A stretch of 10,236 nucleotides of DNA from Actinomycetota bacterium (lineage in GTDB: Bacteria > Actinomycetota > Actinomycetes > Propionibacteriales > Propionibacteriaceae): assembly GCA_016213595.1 (NCBI GenBank), contig JACRAA010000332.1:1-10236 (forward strand), written 5' to 3'. Positions 1 through 5,952 of this stretch are shown here, in pieces; the first letter of the stretch is position 1; each line of letters begins with the position of its first letter. The notes beneath the pieces were generated by a model. It made no database searches and was not told the origin of the DNA. It was given only the letters and a program-made list of their open reading frames with translations. Made by a program: the position numbers and the translations under genes.

Positions 1-117
1 GACGCTTCCCACGTCGACGGAGATGGCGACGAAGGCCATCGCAACAACCATCCAGATGGCGACGACTACCGCCACGGCGCCACGTTCGCGCCTGCCTGGT
101 CTCCTCAGCCTCCGCAT
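1..117 (-). CDS. TadG-like pilus assembly protein, N-terminal fragment (runs off left edge)
   Basis: Only the first 39 codons are inside the window; the gene continues past position 1. The fragment has a basic N-terminus rich in Arg, then ERGAVAVVVAIW, a hydrophobic helix, and AISVDVGSV. This is the pattern of the Tad/TadG-like N-terminal domain (short basic leader, RG, one membrane helix, then a VDVG motif), which anchors a mostly extracytoplasmic protein tied to Flp pili. Like the other TadG-like protein in this window (5953-6384), it lacks the Glu at +5 after the Gly that true pseudopilins carry. The ATG at 115-117 overlaps the end of the upstream TadE-like gene by 13 nt, which fits a two-gene operon. 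The ribosome binding site is weak (GCGAG), as is common for coupled starts. The family call rests on a short stretch; the C-terminal region cannot be judged. Confidence 0.7.
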   Translation of the reverse strand, partial: MRRLRRPGRRERGAVAVVVAIWMVVAMAFVAISVDVGSV

Positions 118-563
118 GCCATGCTCGCTTTCCCGGTGAGAGTGATGTTGCTGCCGAGGACCCCGTCCAGAAGGCCGGTCAGCGAGTGGTACTGATACTT
201 GAGGACCAGGGTTGTCTGAGCTCCTGGCGTACAGGGGGCACCCGCGACGGGGGTTGCAGGTGGGACTGCCACGCTTATCGTCGCGCTGGCCACTTTGGTC
301 GGGTCAGGGGTCGCCTGGTCAGCAAGCTGAATGGCCTGCTGCTGGAGCTGGGCGGTGGTGTAGCCGGTCGTCGACCAGTTGATCGCATAGTTGCGGACGC
401 CCACACGCGCAGCGCCGGCCACAGAGGACTGGATGAAGAAGGCGTAGCCGAACTCCATGATCCCGAACATGATCATGACGAGCACGGGCATCACGAGGGC
501 GAACTCGACAGCGGCGGCACCACGCTCACGCCGCCGGTGCAAATGGTGTCTCACCATGAACAT
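105..563 (-). CDS. TadE-like minor pseudopilin (detached second copy)
   Basis: This is a TadE-family protein, a minor pseudopilin that helps assemble Flp pili at the cytoplasmic membrane. From the ATG at 561-563 it is 152 residues. It begins with a basic leader and RERGAAAVEFALVMP, in which the Gly is the expected prepilin-peptidase cleavage point and the Glu sits at +5. A hydrophobic helix of about 22 residues follows (LVMPVLVMIMFGIMEFGYAF), then a Thr/Ala-rich extracytoplasmic part with two Cys (one mid-domain, one near the C-terminus) that could pair. The reading frame stays open to a GTG at 609-611 (168 residues). Neither start has a good ribosome binding site, so the 5' end is uncertain. 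It forms a pair with the TadG-like gene that overlaps its 3' end. It lies about 5 kb from the main tad operon, separated by an MFS gene, a hypothetical gene and the LysM/BTAD gene. Confidence 0.85.
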   Translation of the reverse strand: MFMVRHHLHRRRERGAAAVEFALVMPVLVMIMFGIMEFGYAFFIQSSVAGAARVGVRNYAINWSTTGYTTAQLQQQAIQLADQATPDPTKVASATISVAVPPATPVAGAPCTPGAQTTLVLKYQYHSLTGLLDGVLGSNITLTGKASMACGG

Positions 564-611
564 CCGAGCCAGTGCAGGAGAACTGGCCCGTGCCTCCCCC
601 CCAGGTTGCAC

Positions 612-1021
612 TCATCTGGTCGGAGGGTAGCAGCGCCTGCTCATCCAGCGAAAGAGTTATGAGCGGCTTCCCACGCGCCTGCCCGTCTGCGGGCACAGGG
701 AGGCGATCAGGGAATGCGGAACGTCAGCCGCTCGGGGGGACGGATATGACGACCACATCGGGGGGATGACGGGCCCTACCCAGCGCGATCGGCTTGCACA
801 CATCCGTTGCCACATCGAGACCGAACCGTAATCTGGGACATCGGGAAGGGGGGCCTTATCTCTGGCATCCTGAGAATCACCACACAGTGGTCGATGGCCT
901 GGGGGGTTGCAGGGGATGGTCCCGCAGCCCCTTGGTGCCGTTCTGGCCCCTTTCGCTCCCGTCTGAGACGTACCCGGAGCAGCGCTGTGTCTCTCGAGCC
1001 GTCAGGCGTCGGGTCGCGCCG
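612..1021. other. 410-nt non-coding region between MFS gene and TadE-like gene
   Basis: No convincing gene is present: open frames here lack family features or are antisense to neighbours. It should hold the promoter of the leftward TadE/TadG-like pair and the end of the MFS transcript. Short repeats are visible. TCGGGGGGA occurs at 732-740 and 758-766, each followed by TGACG (747-751 and 767-771). The motif ACATC followed by C or G recurs at 755, 800, 812 and 838. A small hairpin, GCCCG-TCTG-CGGGC, lies at 681-694. A further possible leftward promoter is TCGACC (889-894) with CAGGAT (867-872), spacing 16, but its leader would be very long. No clear intrinsic terminator was found after the MFS stop. 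Confidence 0.6.
656..661 (-). promoter_or_regulatory. Possible -10 element upstream of the TadE-like gene
   Basis: On the minus strand CATAAC matches four of six bases of TATAAT and is one of the few AT-rich spots in this region. It would start transcription near 649, about 40 nt ahead of the GTG at 611 and 85 nt ahead of the ATG at 563. No good -35 hexamer lies 16-18 nt upstream. Weak candidate. Confidence 0.2.
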
Positions 1022-2365
1022 TCAGGACACGGCCTCGACGGCGGGTGCGCGCGTGGACTCCGTGCCGCGGTCGAACGTCCCCGCGCCCATCCGGCCCGTG
1101 ACCAGCGAGAACCCGAGGCCGAGCACGAGGTAACCGACCGCGAGGCCCAGGAAGATCGGCAGTGAGACCCCGTCCGGCGGGAGCAGCAGGGAGGCCAGGA
1201 CCGCAGCCAGCACGAGTGCCGCGTTGAAGATCATGTCGTACAGGATGAACACACGACCCTTGTAGCTGTCATCGATGTGGGCCTGCACCAGCGTGTCCGT
1301 ACAGATCTTGAACGACTGGGACGCGAGGCCCAGCAGGAACGACGCCGCGACGAGCGACACCTGCTGGAACACCGCGCCGGGGAAGGCCTGAACCACGGCA
1401 GCGAAGACGGTGAGCACGATCATCCAGCGCCGTACGCCCACCCGTGAGGCCATGGGAGGCGTGACGGCAGAGGCGGCGAGGAAGCCGATCCCGGTGGCGA
1501 GCGCCCAGATGCTGAGGTCGGCCATGGCTGGGTTGACATCGGCGACCGTGTGGAAGTGGTTGCGGTAGATGAGGATCGTGCCCACCATCGCGACCCCCCA
1601 GAGGACCCGCTGGAGACCGATCATGCCGAGACCGAGTGCGGCTGGACGGTGGTGGGCGAGGTGTCCGATGGCGGCCTTCAAGCCGCGCAGCACGTCGGTT
1701 GCGGTGTGGTGGTGGCGGTGGTCCGGTCCCAGGGCCGGGCGGCTGAACCGGCTGGCGAGGAACGCCGAGGTGGCGAAGCCCACCGACGCCAGGAGGAACG
1801 CGAACGCGTCGGCCTGGTACACCGGGAGCCACCTGCCGAGCACGAAGCGTGACCCGAACACCACGCCACCGCCGATGACCGCGCCCAGCGGCCCGACGAG
1901 GGGCATGACGGTGTTGGCGGACAGGTACTCGTCGGGGTCGACGGTGTGGGCGAGGGCGGAGGAGATCGCCGCGAGCAGGAAGCGGTTCGCGCTCAGGGCG
2001 AGAAGCGCGACGCCTGCGAGCCCGAGCTGCACGGGGCCGGAGCGGTTTCCGCTGCCGACGAGGACGCAGATCACAAGGGCCAGCACGACGCGCGTCGAGT
2101 CGGTGAGGACGAGGATCTGGCGCCGCGACCAGCGGTCGAGGACCGTCGACACGAACGGCCCCAGCACGCTGAACGGCAACAGGGTGAGAGCGAGCACCGC
2201 GGCGATCGCGCCGGCGGTGGGCTGCTGGTACGGGGAGAACAGGACGTACGAGGCCAGCCCGACCTGGACGCAGCCGTCAGCGGTCTGGGTGACGATGCGC
2301 AGCAGGAGGAGCCTGCGGAACGCTTCGTGGCGCCACAGCCGGGCGACGCTCGAGAAGACTCGCAC
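1022..2365 (-). CDS. MFS transporter, exporter-like
   Basis: A 447-residue integral membrane protein of the major facilitator superfamily, probably a proton-driven exporter in the cytoplasmic membrane. Hydrophobic segments repeat along its length in a pattern consistent with about 12 helices. The loop after helix 2 carries the MFS motif-A remnant LDRWSRR (residues 76-82). A long cytoplasmic central loop at about 207-240 is His-rich (DHRHHH at 215-220, HLAHHR at 235-240). In the C-terminal half, DSYKGRVFILYDMIFNAA (about 366-383) is a stretch I associate with actinobacterial EntS/MFS_3-like carriers. The substrate cannot be read from sequence; the His cluster might suggest metal contact but is not proof. 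The GTG start has a strong ribosome binding site (CAGGAG, 5 nt spacing), so it is well supported. The gene diverges from the 137-residue hypothetical and sits between two tad-related gene groups with no obvious functional link. Confidence 0.9.
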   Translation of the reverse strand: MRVFSSVARLWRHEAFRRLLLLRIVTQTADGCVQVGLASYVLFSPYQQPTAGAIAAVLALTLLPFSVLGPFVSTVLDRWSRRQILVLTDSTRVVLALVICVLVGSGNRSGPVQLGLAGVALLALSANRFLLAAISSALAHTVDPDEYLSANTVMPLVGPLGAVIGGGVVFGSRFVLGRWLPVYQADAFAFLLASVGFATSAFLASRFSRPALGPDHRHHHTATDVLRGLKAAIGHLAHHRPAALGLGMIGLQRVLWGVAMVGTILIYRNHFHTVADVNPAMADLSIWALATGIGFLAASAVTPPMASRVGVRRWMIVLTVFAAVVQAFPGAVFQQVSLVAASFLLGLASQSFKICTDTLVQAHIDDSYKGRVFILYDMIFNAALVLAAVLASLLLPPDGVSLPIFLGLAVGYLVLGLGFSLVTGRMGAGTFDRGTESTRAPAVEAVS

Positions 2366-2404
2366 GTGGGCTCCTGTTCAGGCCGCCTCCGGCAGGCGCC
2401 CGCT

Positions 2405-2445
2405 GAATGGTACCTGGCAGGGCCGGCGATGCGGCGGTACCGTTC
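2405..2445. promoter_or_regulatory. Inverted repeat in the divergent promoter region
   Basis: The arms are GAATGGTACC (2405-2414) and GGTACCGTTC (2436-2445), an inverted repeat matching at 9 of 10 positions, each built around the palindrome GGTACC with centres 27 bp apart. It lies in the 125-nt gap between the divergent MFS gene (start 2365) and the hypothetical gene (start 2491). Each arm also contains a TANNNT-type -10-like hexamer pointing outward: TACCAT on the minus strand (2412 to 2407) toward the MFS gene and TACCGT on the plus strand (2438-2443) toward the hypothetical. A shared operator or a pair of back-to-back promoters is inferred. No convincing -35 elements were found. Confidence 0.4.
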
Positions 2446-2490
2446 GGGAAGGCCAGGGGTCGTTGGGGACGAGCATCAGGAGGCCATGTG

Positions 2491-2904
2491 GTGGGCAACG
2501 CGTCGAGCGGTCGTGCCGAGGACGCCCGGAAGCGGGCGGATCTCGCGGCGGCGTCGGGACGGTACGAGTCGGAGCGGGCGCAGGTCCTCATCGACGCCTT
2601 CGTCGCGAAGGCCATGGAGCTCGGCATCGACCCGGAGCCCCTCCGGGCCCGAACGTTCGAGGGCGCGGAGGTGAAGACCGACAAGGTCGGCTGGTACATC
2701 CGCAAGAACCGTTCCATCGCCGTCGGCACCGACGGCGGCTACTACCAGCTCACGGTGCCGGGCGGATCGGGGCTGCTCCAGCGGCTGCGGGGGGTGAAGC
2801 TGTCGGCCACCCCGCCGCCACTGATCGTCGGCAGAGGAGGCCGCGACGGCGAGACCGGCGATCTCAGCGAGTTCCTCGAGCGAGTGCTGGCGCGGAAGCG
2901 CTGA
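2491..2904 (+). CDS. Conserved-looking hypothetical protein, 137 aa
   Basis: I do not recognise a named family. The product is a soluble, charged 137-residue protein with no signal peptide or membrane helix. Residues 14-46 (up to about MELGIDPEP) look alpha-helical. Residues 50-90 look beta-rich and contain the most conserved-looking core, VGWYIRKNRSIAVGTDGGYY (67-84 region), with paired aromatic residues. A Pro-rich hinge (about 107-110) and an acidic then basic C-terminal helix follow. AGGAGG at 2478-2483 places the start at GTG 2491 (7 nt spacing); GTG 2488 is the alternative (4 nt), and the ATG at 2486 is too close and in another frame. It is the only plus-strand gene in the window. It faces the LysM/BTAD gene tail to tail with a 26-nt gap and diverges from the MFS gene. 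Small proteins with a similar core occur in actinobacteria, to my recollection, without assigned function. Confidence 0.75.
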   Translation: MGNASSGRAEDARKRADLAAASGRYESERAQVLIDAFVAKAMELGIDPEPLRARTFEGAEVKTDKVGWYIRKNRSIAVGTDGGYYQLTVPGGSGLLQRLRGVKLSATPPPLIVGRGGRDGETGDLSEFLERVLARKR

Positions 2905-2913
2905 CGGGCTGTA

Positions 2914-2928
2914 CCTCGCGGCCCGAGG
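2914..2928. terminator. Small hairpin between convergent genes
   Basis: CCTCG-CGGCC-CGAGG forms a perfect 5-bp GC-rich stem with a 5-nt loop. It lies inside the 26-nt gap between the stop codons of the hypothetical gene (2904) and the LysM/BTAD gene (2931). The position fits a two-way terminator, but there is no T-tract on either side and the stem is short. Confidence 0.3.
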
Positions 2929-2930
2929 GG

Positions 2931-5798
2931 TCAGGCCCGCGCCCGAGGCCGCCCTTCGATGGCCTCCTGAATGGCTCGTACGGTCTCGTCGTCGAGGTCG
3001 ATGCCAAGGACGCGGGCGTGACGGATGAGCTGGAGCACGATGCGTTCCACCTCGGGACGGTTGCCGGCTCGGTGTTCGGTGCGCAGCCGCAGGGTCATGA
3101 GAAGCTCGTCCCCGGGAGCCGCGACGAGGGCTCGGGCCGCCGCCCAGCGCGCGAGGTCCAGGTCACCCTGATTGAGCGCCGTCTCGCCGACCTGCACGCC
3201 GATGTCCCGGATCATGCTGACCATGTCCGTACGGAGCTCCTCCGCCCAGTGCCACTGGCCCGGTGCGGCATCAGCGAGCGGCGCGCCGCGGACGAGCTTC
3301 AACGCCGACACCAGCGTCGTCACGGGGACGCGGTTGATGCCTGGGCTGACGAGTGCCTGGAGCCGTTGCCAGTCCGAGCTGACGAGGGGATCCAGGTACA
3401 GGCGGCCGGTGTACGCCTCGGGCAGGTAGGTGGTGCCGTCGCGGCCCGTACCGAGCCAGCCGCGGAGGCGGCTGACGTTCGACCGTCTGGTCCCCTCCGC
3501 GACGAGCAGCGCCGACGCCATGTGGCTGGCGGTTGCGCCCGGATGCTCCACCATCCACGCGCAGTACTCGATGCAGGAGCGTTCGGCCCGGGCCGGAGGC
3601 GGCCCAGCCGCACCCCGCAGCTGGATGGGCCCGAGGAGCATCAGGGTGGGGTGGCAGAAGTCAGTGACTCCCGGACTGTCGTCGCCCACGTCGACGGCCT
3701 CCTTCATCGGTACAGCGTGGCGGGGCAGAAGCGGGAGGACGTTGTCGGGCGAGTCCTCCCAGGCGTACCAGGGCGCCGGTTCGGTCTCGCCGCTCCCGGA
3801 CGTGCGGAGCAGGTCGACGACGCCGGCCGTGCCGAGCGCCGACAGCGACACGGGACGGAGGCGTACGCCAGCAGGCTCAAGCAGGGCGTGCTCCGCGGAG
3901 CCTGTGAGGTGAGCGCCGAGGCGCGGCGCGACGGCATGGCCGGACGCCGCCTGCACGAGGATCGCCGATACAGCGGTACGGGGCTCTCCCCCCAGCACCT
4001 CCTCGACGCGCAGCCTCGACGTGTCGTCGACCGCGCCGAGCACGTACACAGTCGGCCACCATGCATCCCGAGCGTCAGGGTCGAGCCGGGCATCCTCAAG
4101 GGTCCATCCCGACGCGAGAAGCTCGTCCCGCTGCCGGGTCACCGTCTGGACGAGGTCGTCGACAGCGGCACCGGCCGTGGGCAGAAACACGATCGTCTCG
4201 AGCTCCGCAGCGGCGAGCGCCTCCCCGATCCCGCCCGTCGCCACGATCCTGGCCCCACCTCCGGGGCCGCTGGTGTCCCGGGAGGGTCCGCACGCGAGCT
4301 CCAGCGCCCACGCGCAGGCCGTCCCCCACGCGGCCTCCTCGTCGTCGAGCTCGATCGTCACCAAGCGGTGGGCTTCCAGGTCTATGTCGACCGGACCGCC
4401 CATGGCGAGTCCCGCGGTGACGACGGCCAAGGCCACCTCGGTGGCGGCGTGACGCGGCTGTTGGACGCTGGCAGTCGCCACTGGGCTCTCTTCCGAAGGC
4501 TGTGTCGCCCGCCCCGCACCCGGCATGAAGAGCGGCGCCGAGGCGTCTTCCGAGGGGAGTGGCTGGTCCTCCCCGGGCGCCTCCCGCTCACGATGGGCAG
4601 CGTCCAACCGCATAGCAAGAGGAGACAGGCTCGCGACGCCGAGAGCTGACTCCACTGACCGCGTCGGAGCCTGTGGGAAGAGGATCCGACGCCCTGGTGG
4701 CCGGAGAGCGAGCTGCACGTCGCGTCGACGCCGTACGGTACGGACGAGCCCAGCGGCGAGACCGGCCCCGATGGTGCCGAGCACACCCAGTGCGAGGGCC
4801 TGCGACGCGGTGAGGCTGCGGGCATCGTCGTCCGGTTCACCAGCCCTGACAGTCGGTGCCGTGGGCGGCACGCCCCCAGCCTCGGGAGAGGCGGCAGGGT
4901 GCGAGTCCGATGCCTTCCCGGCTGTTGCACCATCCGCGAGGGCGACGACGTCGCTCGTCGGAGCGCTCCCGGTCGGGGGTCGGGATGGCTCCATGGGCTG
5001 GCACTGCGGCAGCATCGCCGGAACCGCTACAGGCATCGCCGGTGGGACGAGGCCTGGTGTCGTCGCTGCCGCCACCGCTCCCGGTGAGCGCAGCGTGGAG
5101 CCGGGCACCCTGAGTCGCCAGCCCGGGTGGATGAGGTTGGGGTCCTCGATGCGGTCACGGTTGAGGGCGAAGATCTCAGGCCAGCGAGCCCCGTCTCCGA
5201 GGCGAAGGGCAGCGAGCTTCCACAGCGAGTCGCCACGTACCACGACGACCTCGCTCGCCCCGTCTCCCGAGGCGACGTCCGGGAGGGTCGAACCGGTCGT
5301 CGGCGCGACGACACGGGCTGCCCTGCCGCTCGCGGCCGACACGGGCGGGGCGGCCTCCGCCGGGCGGTCCATCACGGCCGATGCTGTGACGGGGGCGACG
5401 ACTGCTGCCGCCGCGTAGCGTGACAGTCCGACGCCGAGACCTGCGGTCGTCGCCGAGATGACGAGGCCGCGGACGAGCAGCCGCGGCAGGTCCAGACCCG
5501 GCAGCCGTACGGGGCGATGAGGTCGCTGGGCACGGAGAGCCCTGATCGCGTCGGCCTGTTCGGCCAGCTCGACGACGACCGAGACAGCCACGAGCGCCCA
5601 GGCGACCCAGCCGGCGAGGGAGAGCATCCCGAGCAGCAGCCGCCCGTCGTCCGGCACCGTGAACGCGTGAGCCCAGTCGATGCTCCACAGCAGACTGAGC
5701 CTTCCCCAAGCCGTCATCGCCCAGGGGGCACCCACGAGGACGGCCACGAGAACGGCTACGGCTGCCACGCCGCTGAAGACCCGAGTCATAGCACGCAT
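2931..5798 (-). CDS. Membrane-anchored LysM / winged-helix-like / BTAD protein of the Tad locus
   Basis: A 955-residue protein. Four membrane segments are seen at about 8-26, 54-77, 108-134 and 331-352. Basic stretches follow segment 2 (residues 87-98, Arg-rich) and segment 4 (RTVRRRRD, 353-360), so residues 135-330 should face outside and 353-955 the cytoplasm. The outside part carries a LysM domain (about 184-232; VRGDSLWKLA, then NLIHPGWRLRVP), which in other proteins binds peptidoglycan, flanked by Pro/Ala-rich linkers. Inside, 450-670 is an unrecognised alpha/beta-looking region with no Walker A motif. Residues 738-812 resemble the winged-helix part of SARP regulators (RRSNVSRLRGWLG at 771-783), and 835-945 resembles a bacterial transcriptional activator domain (BTAD). 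The ATG at 5796-5798 has a strong ribosome binding site (GGAGGAG, 4 nt spacing). It follows the tad operon on the same strand after 154 nt. A signal-coupled regulator or a scaffold for pilus assembly is inferred; DNA binding is not shown. Confidence 0.85.
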   Translation of the reverse strand: MRAMTRVFSGVAAVAVLVAVLVGAPWAMTAWGRLSLLWSIDWAHAFTVPDDGRLLLGMLSLAGWVAWALVAVSVVVELAEQADAIRALRAQRPHRPVRLPGLDLPRLLVRGLVISATTAGLGVGLSRYAAAAVVAPVTASAVMDRPAEAAPPVSAASGRAARVVAPTTGSTLPDVASGDGASEVVVVRGDSLWKLAALRLGDGARWPEIFALNRDRIEDPNLIHPGWRLRVPGSTLRSPGAVAAATTPGLVPPAMPVAVPAMLPQCQPMEPSRPPTGSAPTSDVVALADGATAGKASDSHPAASPEAGGVPPTAPTVRAGEPDDDARSLTASQALALGVLGTIGAGLAAGLVRTVRRRRDVQLALRPPGRRILFPQAPTRSVESALGVASLSPLAMRLDAAHREREAPGEDQPLPSEDASAPLFMPGAGRATQPSEESPVATASVQQPRHAATEVALAVVTAGLAMGGPVDIDLEAHRLVTIELDDEEAAWGTACAWALELACGPSRDTSGPGGGARIVATGGIGEALAAAELETIVFLPTAGAAVDDLVQTVTRQRDELLASGWTLEDARLDPDARDAWWPTVYVLGAVDDTSRLRVEEVLGGEPRTAVSAILVQAASGHAVAPRLGAHLTGSAEHALLEPAGVRLRPVSLSALGTAGVVDLLRTSGSGETEPAPWYAWEDSPDNVLPLLPRHAVPMKEAVDVGDDSPGVTDFCHPTLMLLGPIQLRGAAGPPPARAERSCIEYCAWMVEHPGATASHMASALLVAEGTRRSNVSRLRGWLGTGRDGTTYLPEAYTGRLYLDPLVSSDWQRLQALVSPGINRVPVTTLVSALKLVRGAPLADAAPGQWHWAEELRTDMVSMIRDIGVQVGETALNQGDLDLARWAAARALVAAPGDELLMTLRLRTEHRAGNRPEVERIVLQLIRHARVLGIDLDDETVRAIQEAIEGRPRARA

Positions 5799-5842
5799 GA
5801 CGCTCCTCCAGTGCAGGAGAGGGCTGTGATGGCCTTCGTCAT
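5786..5842 (-). other. Possible 18-codon leader ORF overlapping the LysM/BTAD start
   Basis: ATG at 5840-5842 is preceded by GAGGT about 6 nt upstream and opens an 18-residue frame (MTKAITALSCTGGASCVL). It ends with TGA at 5786-5788, inside the main gene and overlapping its second ATG codon (codon 4) as ATGA. The strong ribosome binding site of the main gene lies within it. It may be a chance ORF or a translational-coupling leader. Confidence 0.15.
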
Positions 5843-5952
5843 GGCGACCTCGAGGGGTGGTTGGGGGTGCTGCCGGTCTCCACCATTCCTAAACCGGCCT
5901 CCGGCGCCGATGCAAGCAACCCTGTGGACAACTCCTCGGCGGATCAGTGCCA
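5799..5952 (-). promoter_or_regulatory. Leader gap between the tad operon and the LysM/BTAD gene
   Basis: This 154-nt gap is the largest break within the minus-strand tad cluster. In the transcribed direction it holds TTGTCCACA (5931 to 5923), then a possible hairpin (5893-5911; arms ATCGGC and GCCGGT, loop of 7), then TTAGGAAT. A weak promoter reading is TTGCAT followed, 17 nt later, by TTAGGAAT, close to the TAGGAT-type -10 of actinobacteria. The hairpin followed by TT could be a weak attenuator or terminator for the upstream operon. Whether the LysM/BTAD gene is co-transcribed with tad genes or has its own promoter cannot be decided here. Confidence 0.3.

Noticed and set aside
681..694. 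Intrinsic terminator at the GCCCG/CGGGC hairpin
   Set aside because: The stem is only 5 bp, there is no T-tract, and it lies more than 300 nt beyond the MFS stop.
794..1165. Open frame of 123 codons on the plus strand in and beyond the non-coding region
   Set aside because: No ribosome binding site, no recognisable motif, and its 3' part is antisense to the MFS gene.
1569..4649. A 1026-codon open frame on the plus strand
   Set aside because: It runs antisense across the MFS gene, the hypothetical gene and most of the LysM/BTAD gene, and its translation is Arg/Pro-rich low-complexity with no domain. This is a typical byproduct of high-GC coding DNA on the other strand.
5923..5931. Replication origin
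   Set aside because: Only one perfect DnaA-box-like 9-mer is present, without an AT-rich unwinding region, a box cluster or dnaA/dnaN neighbours.
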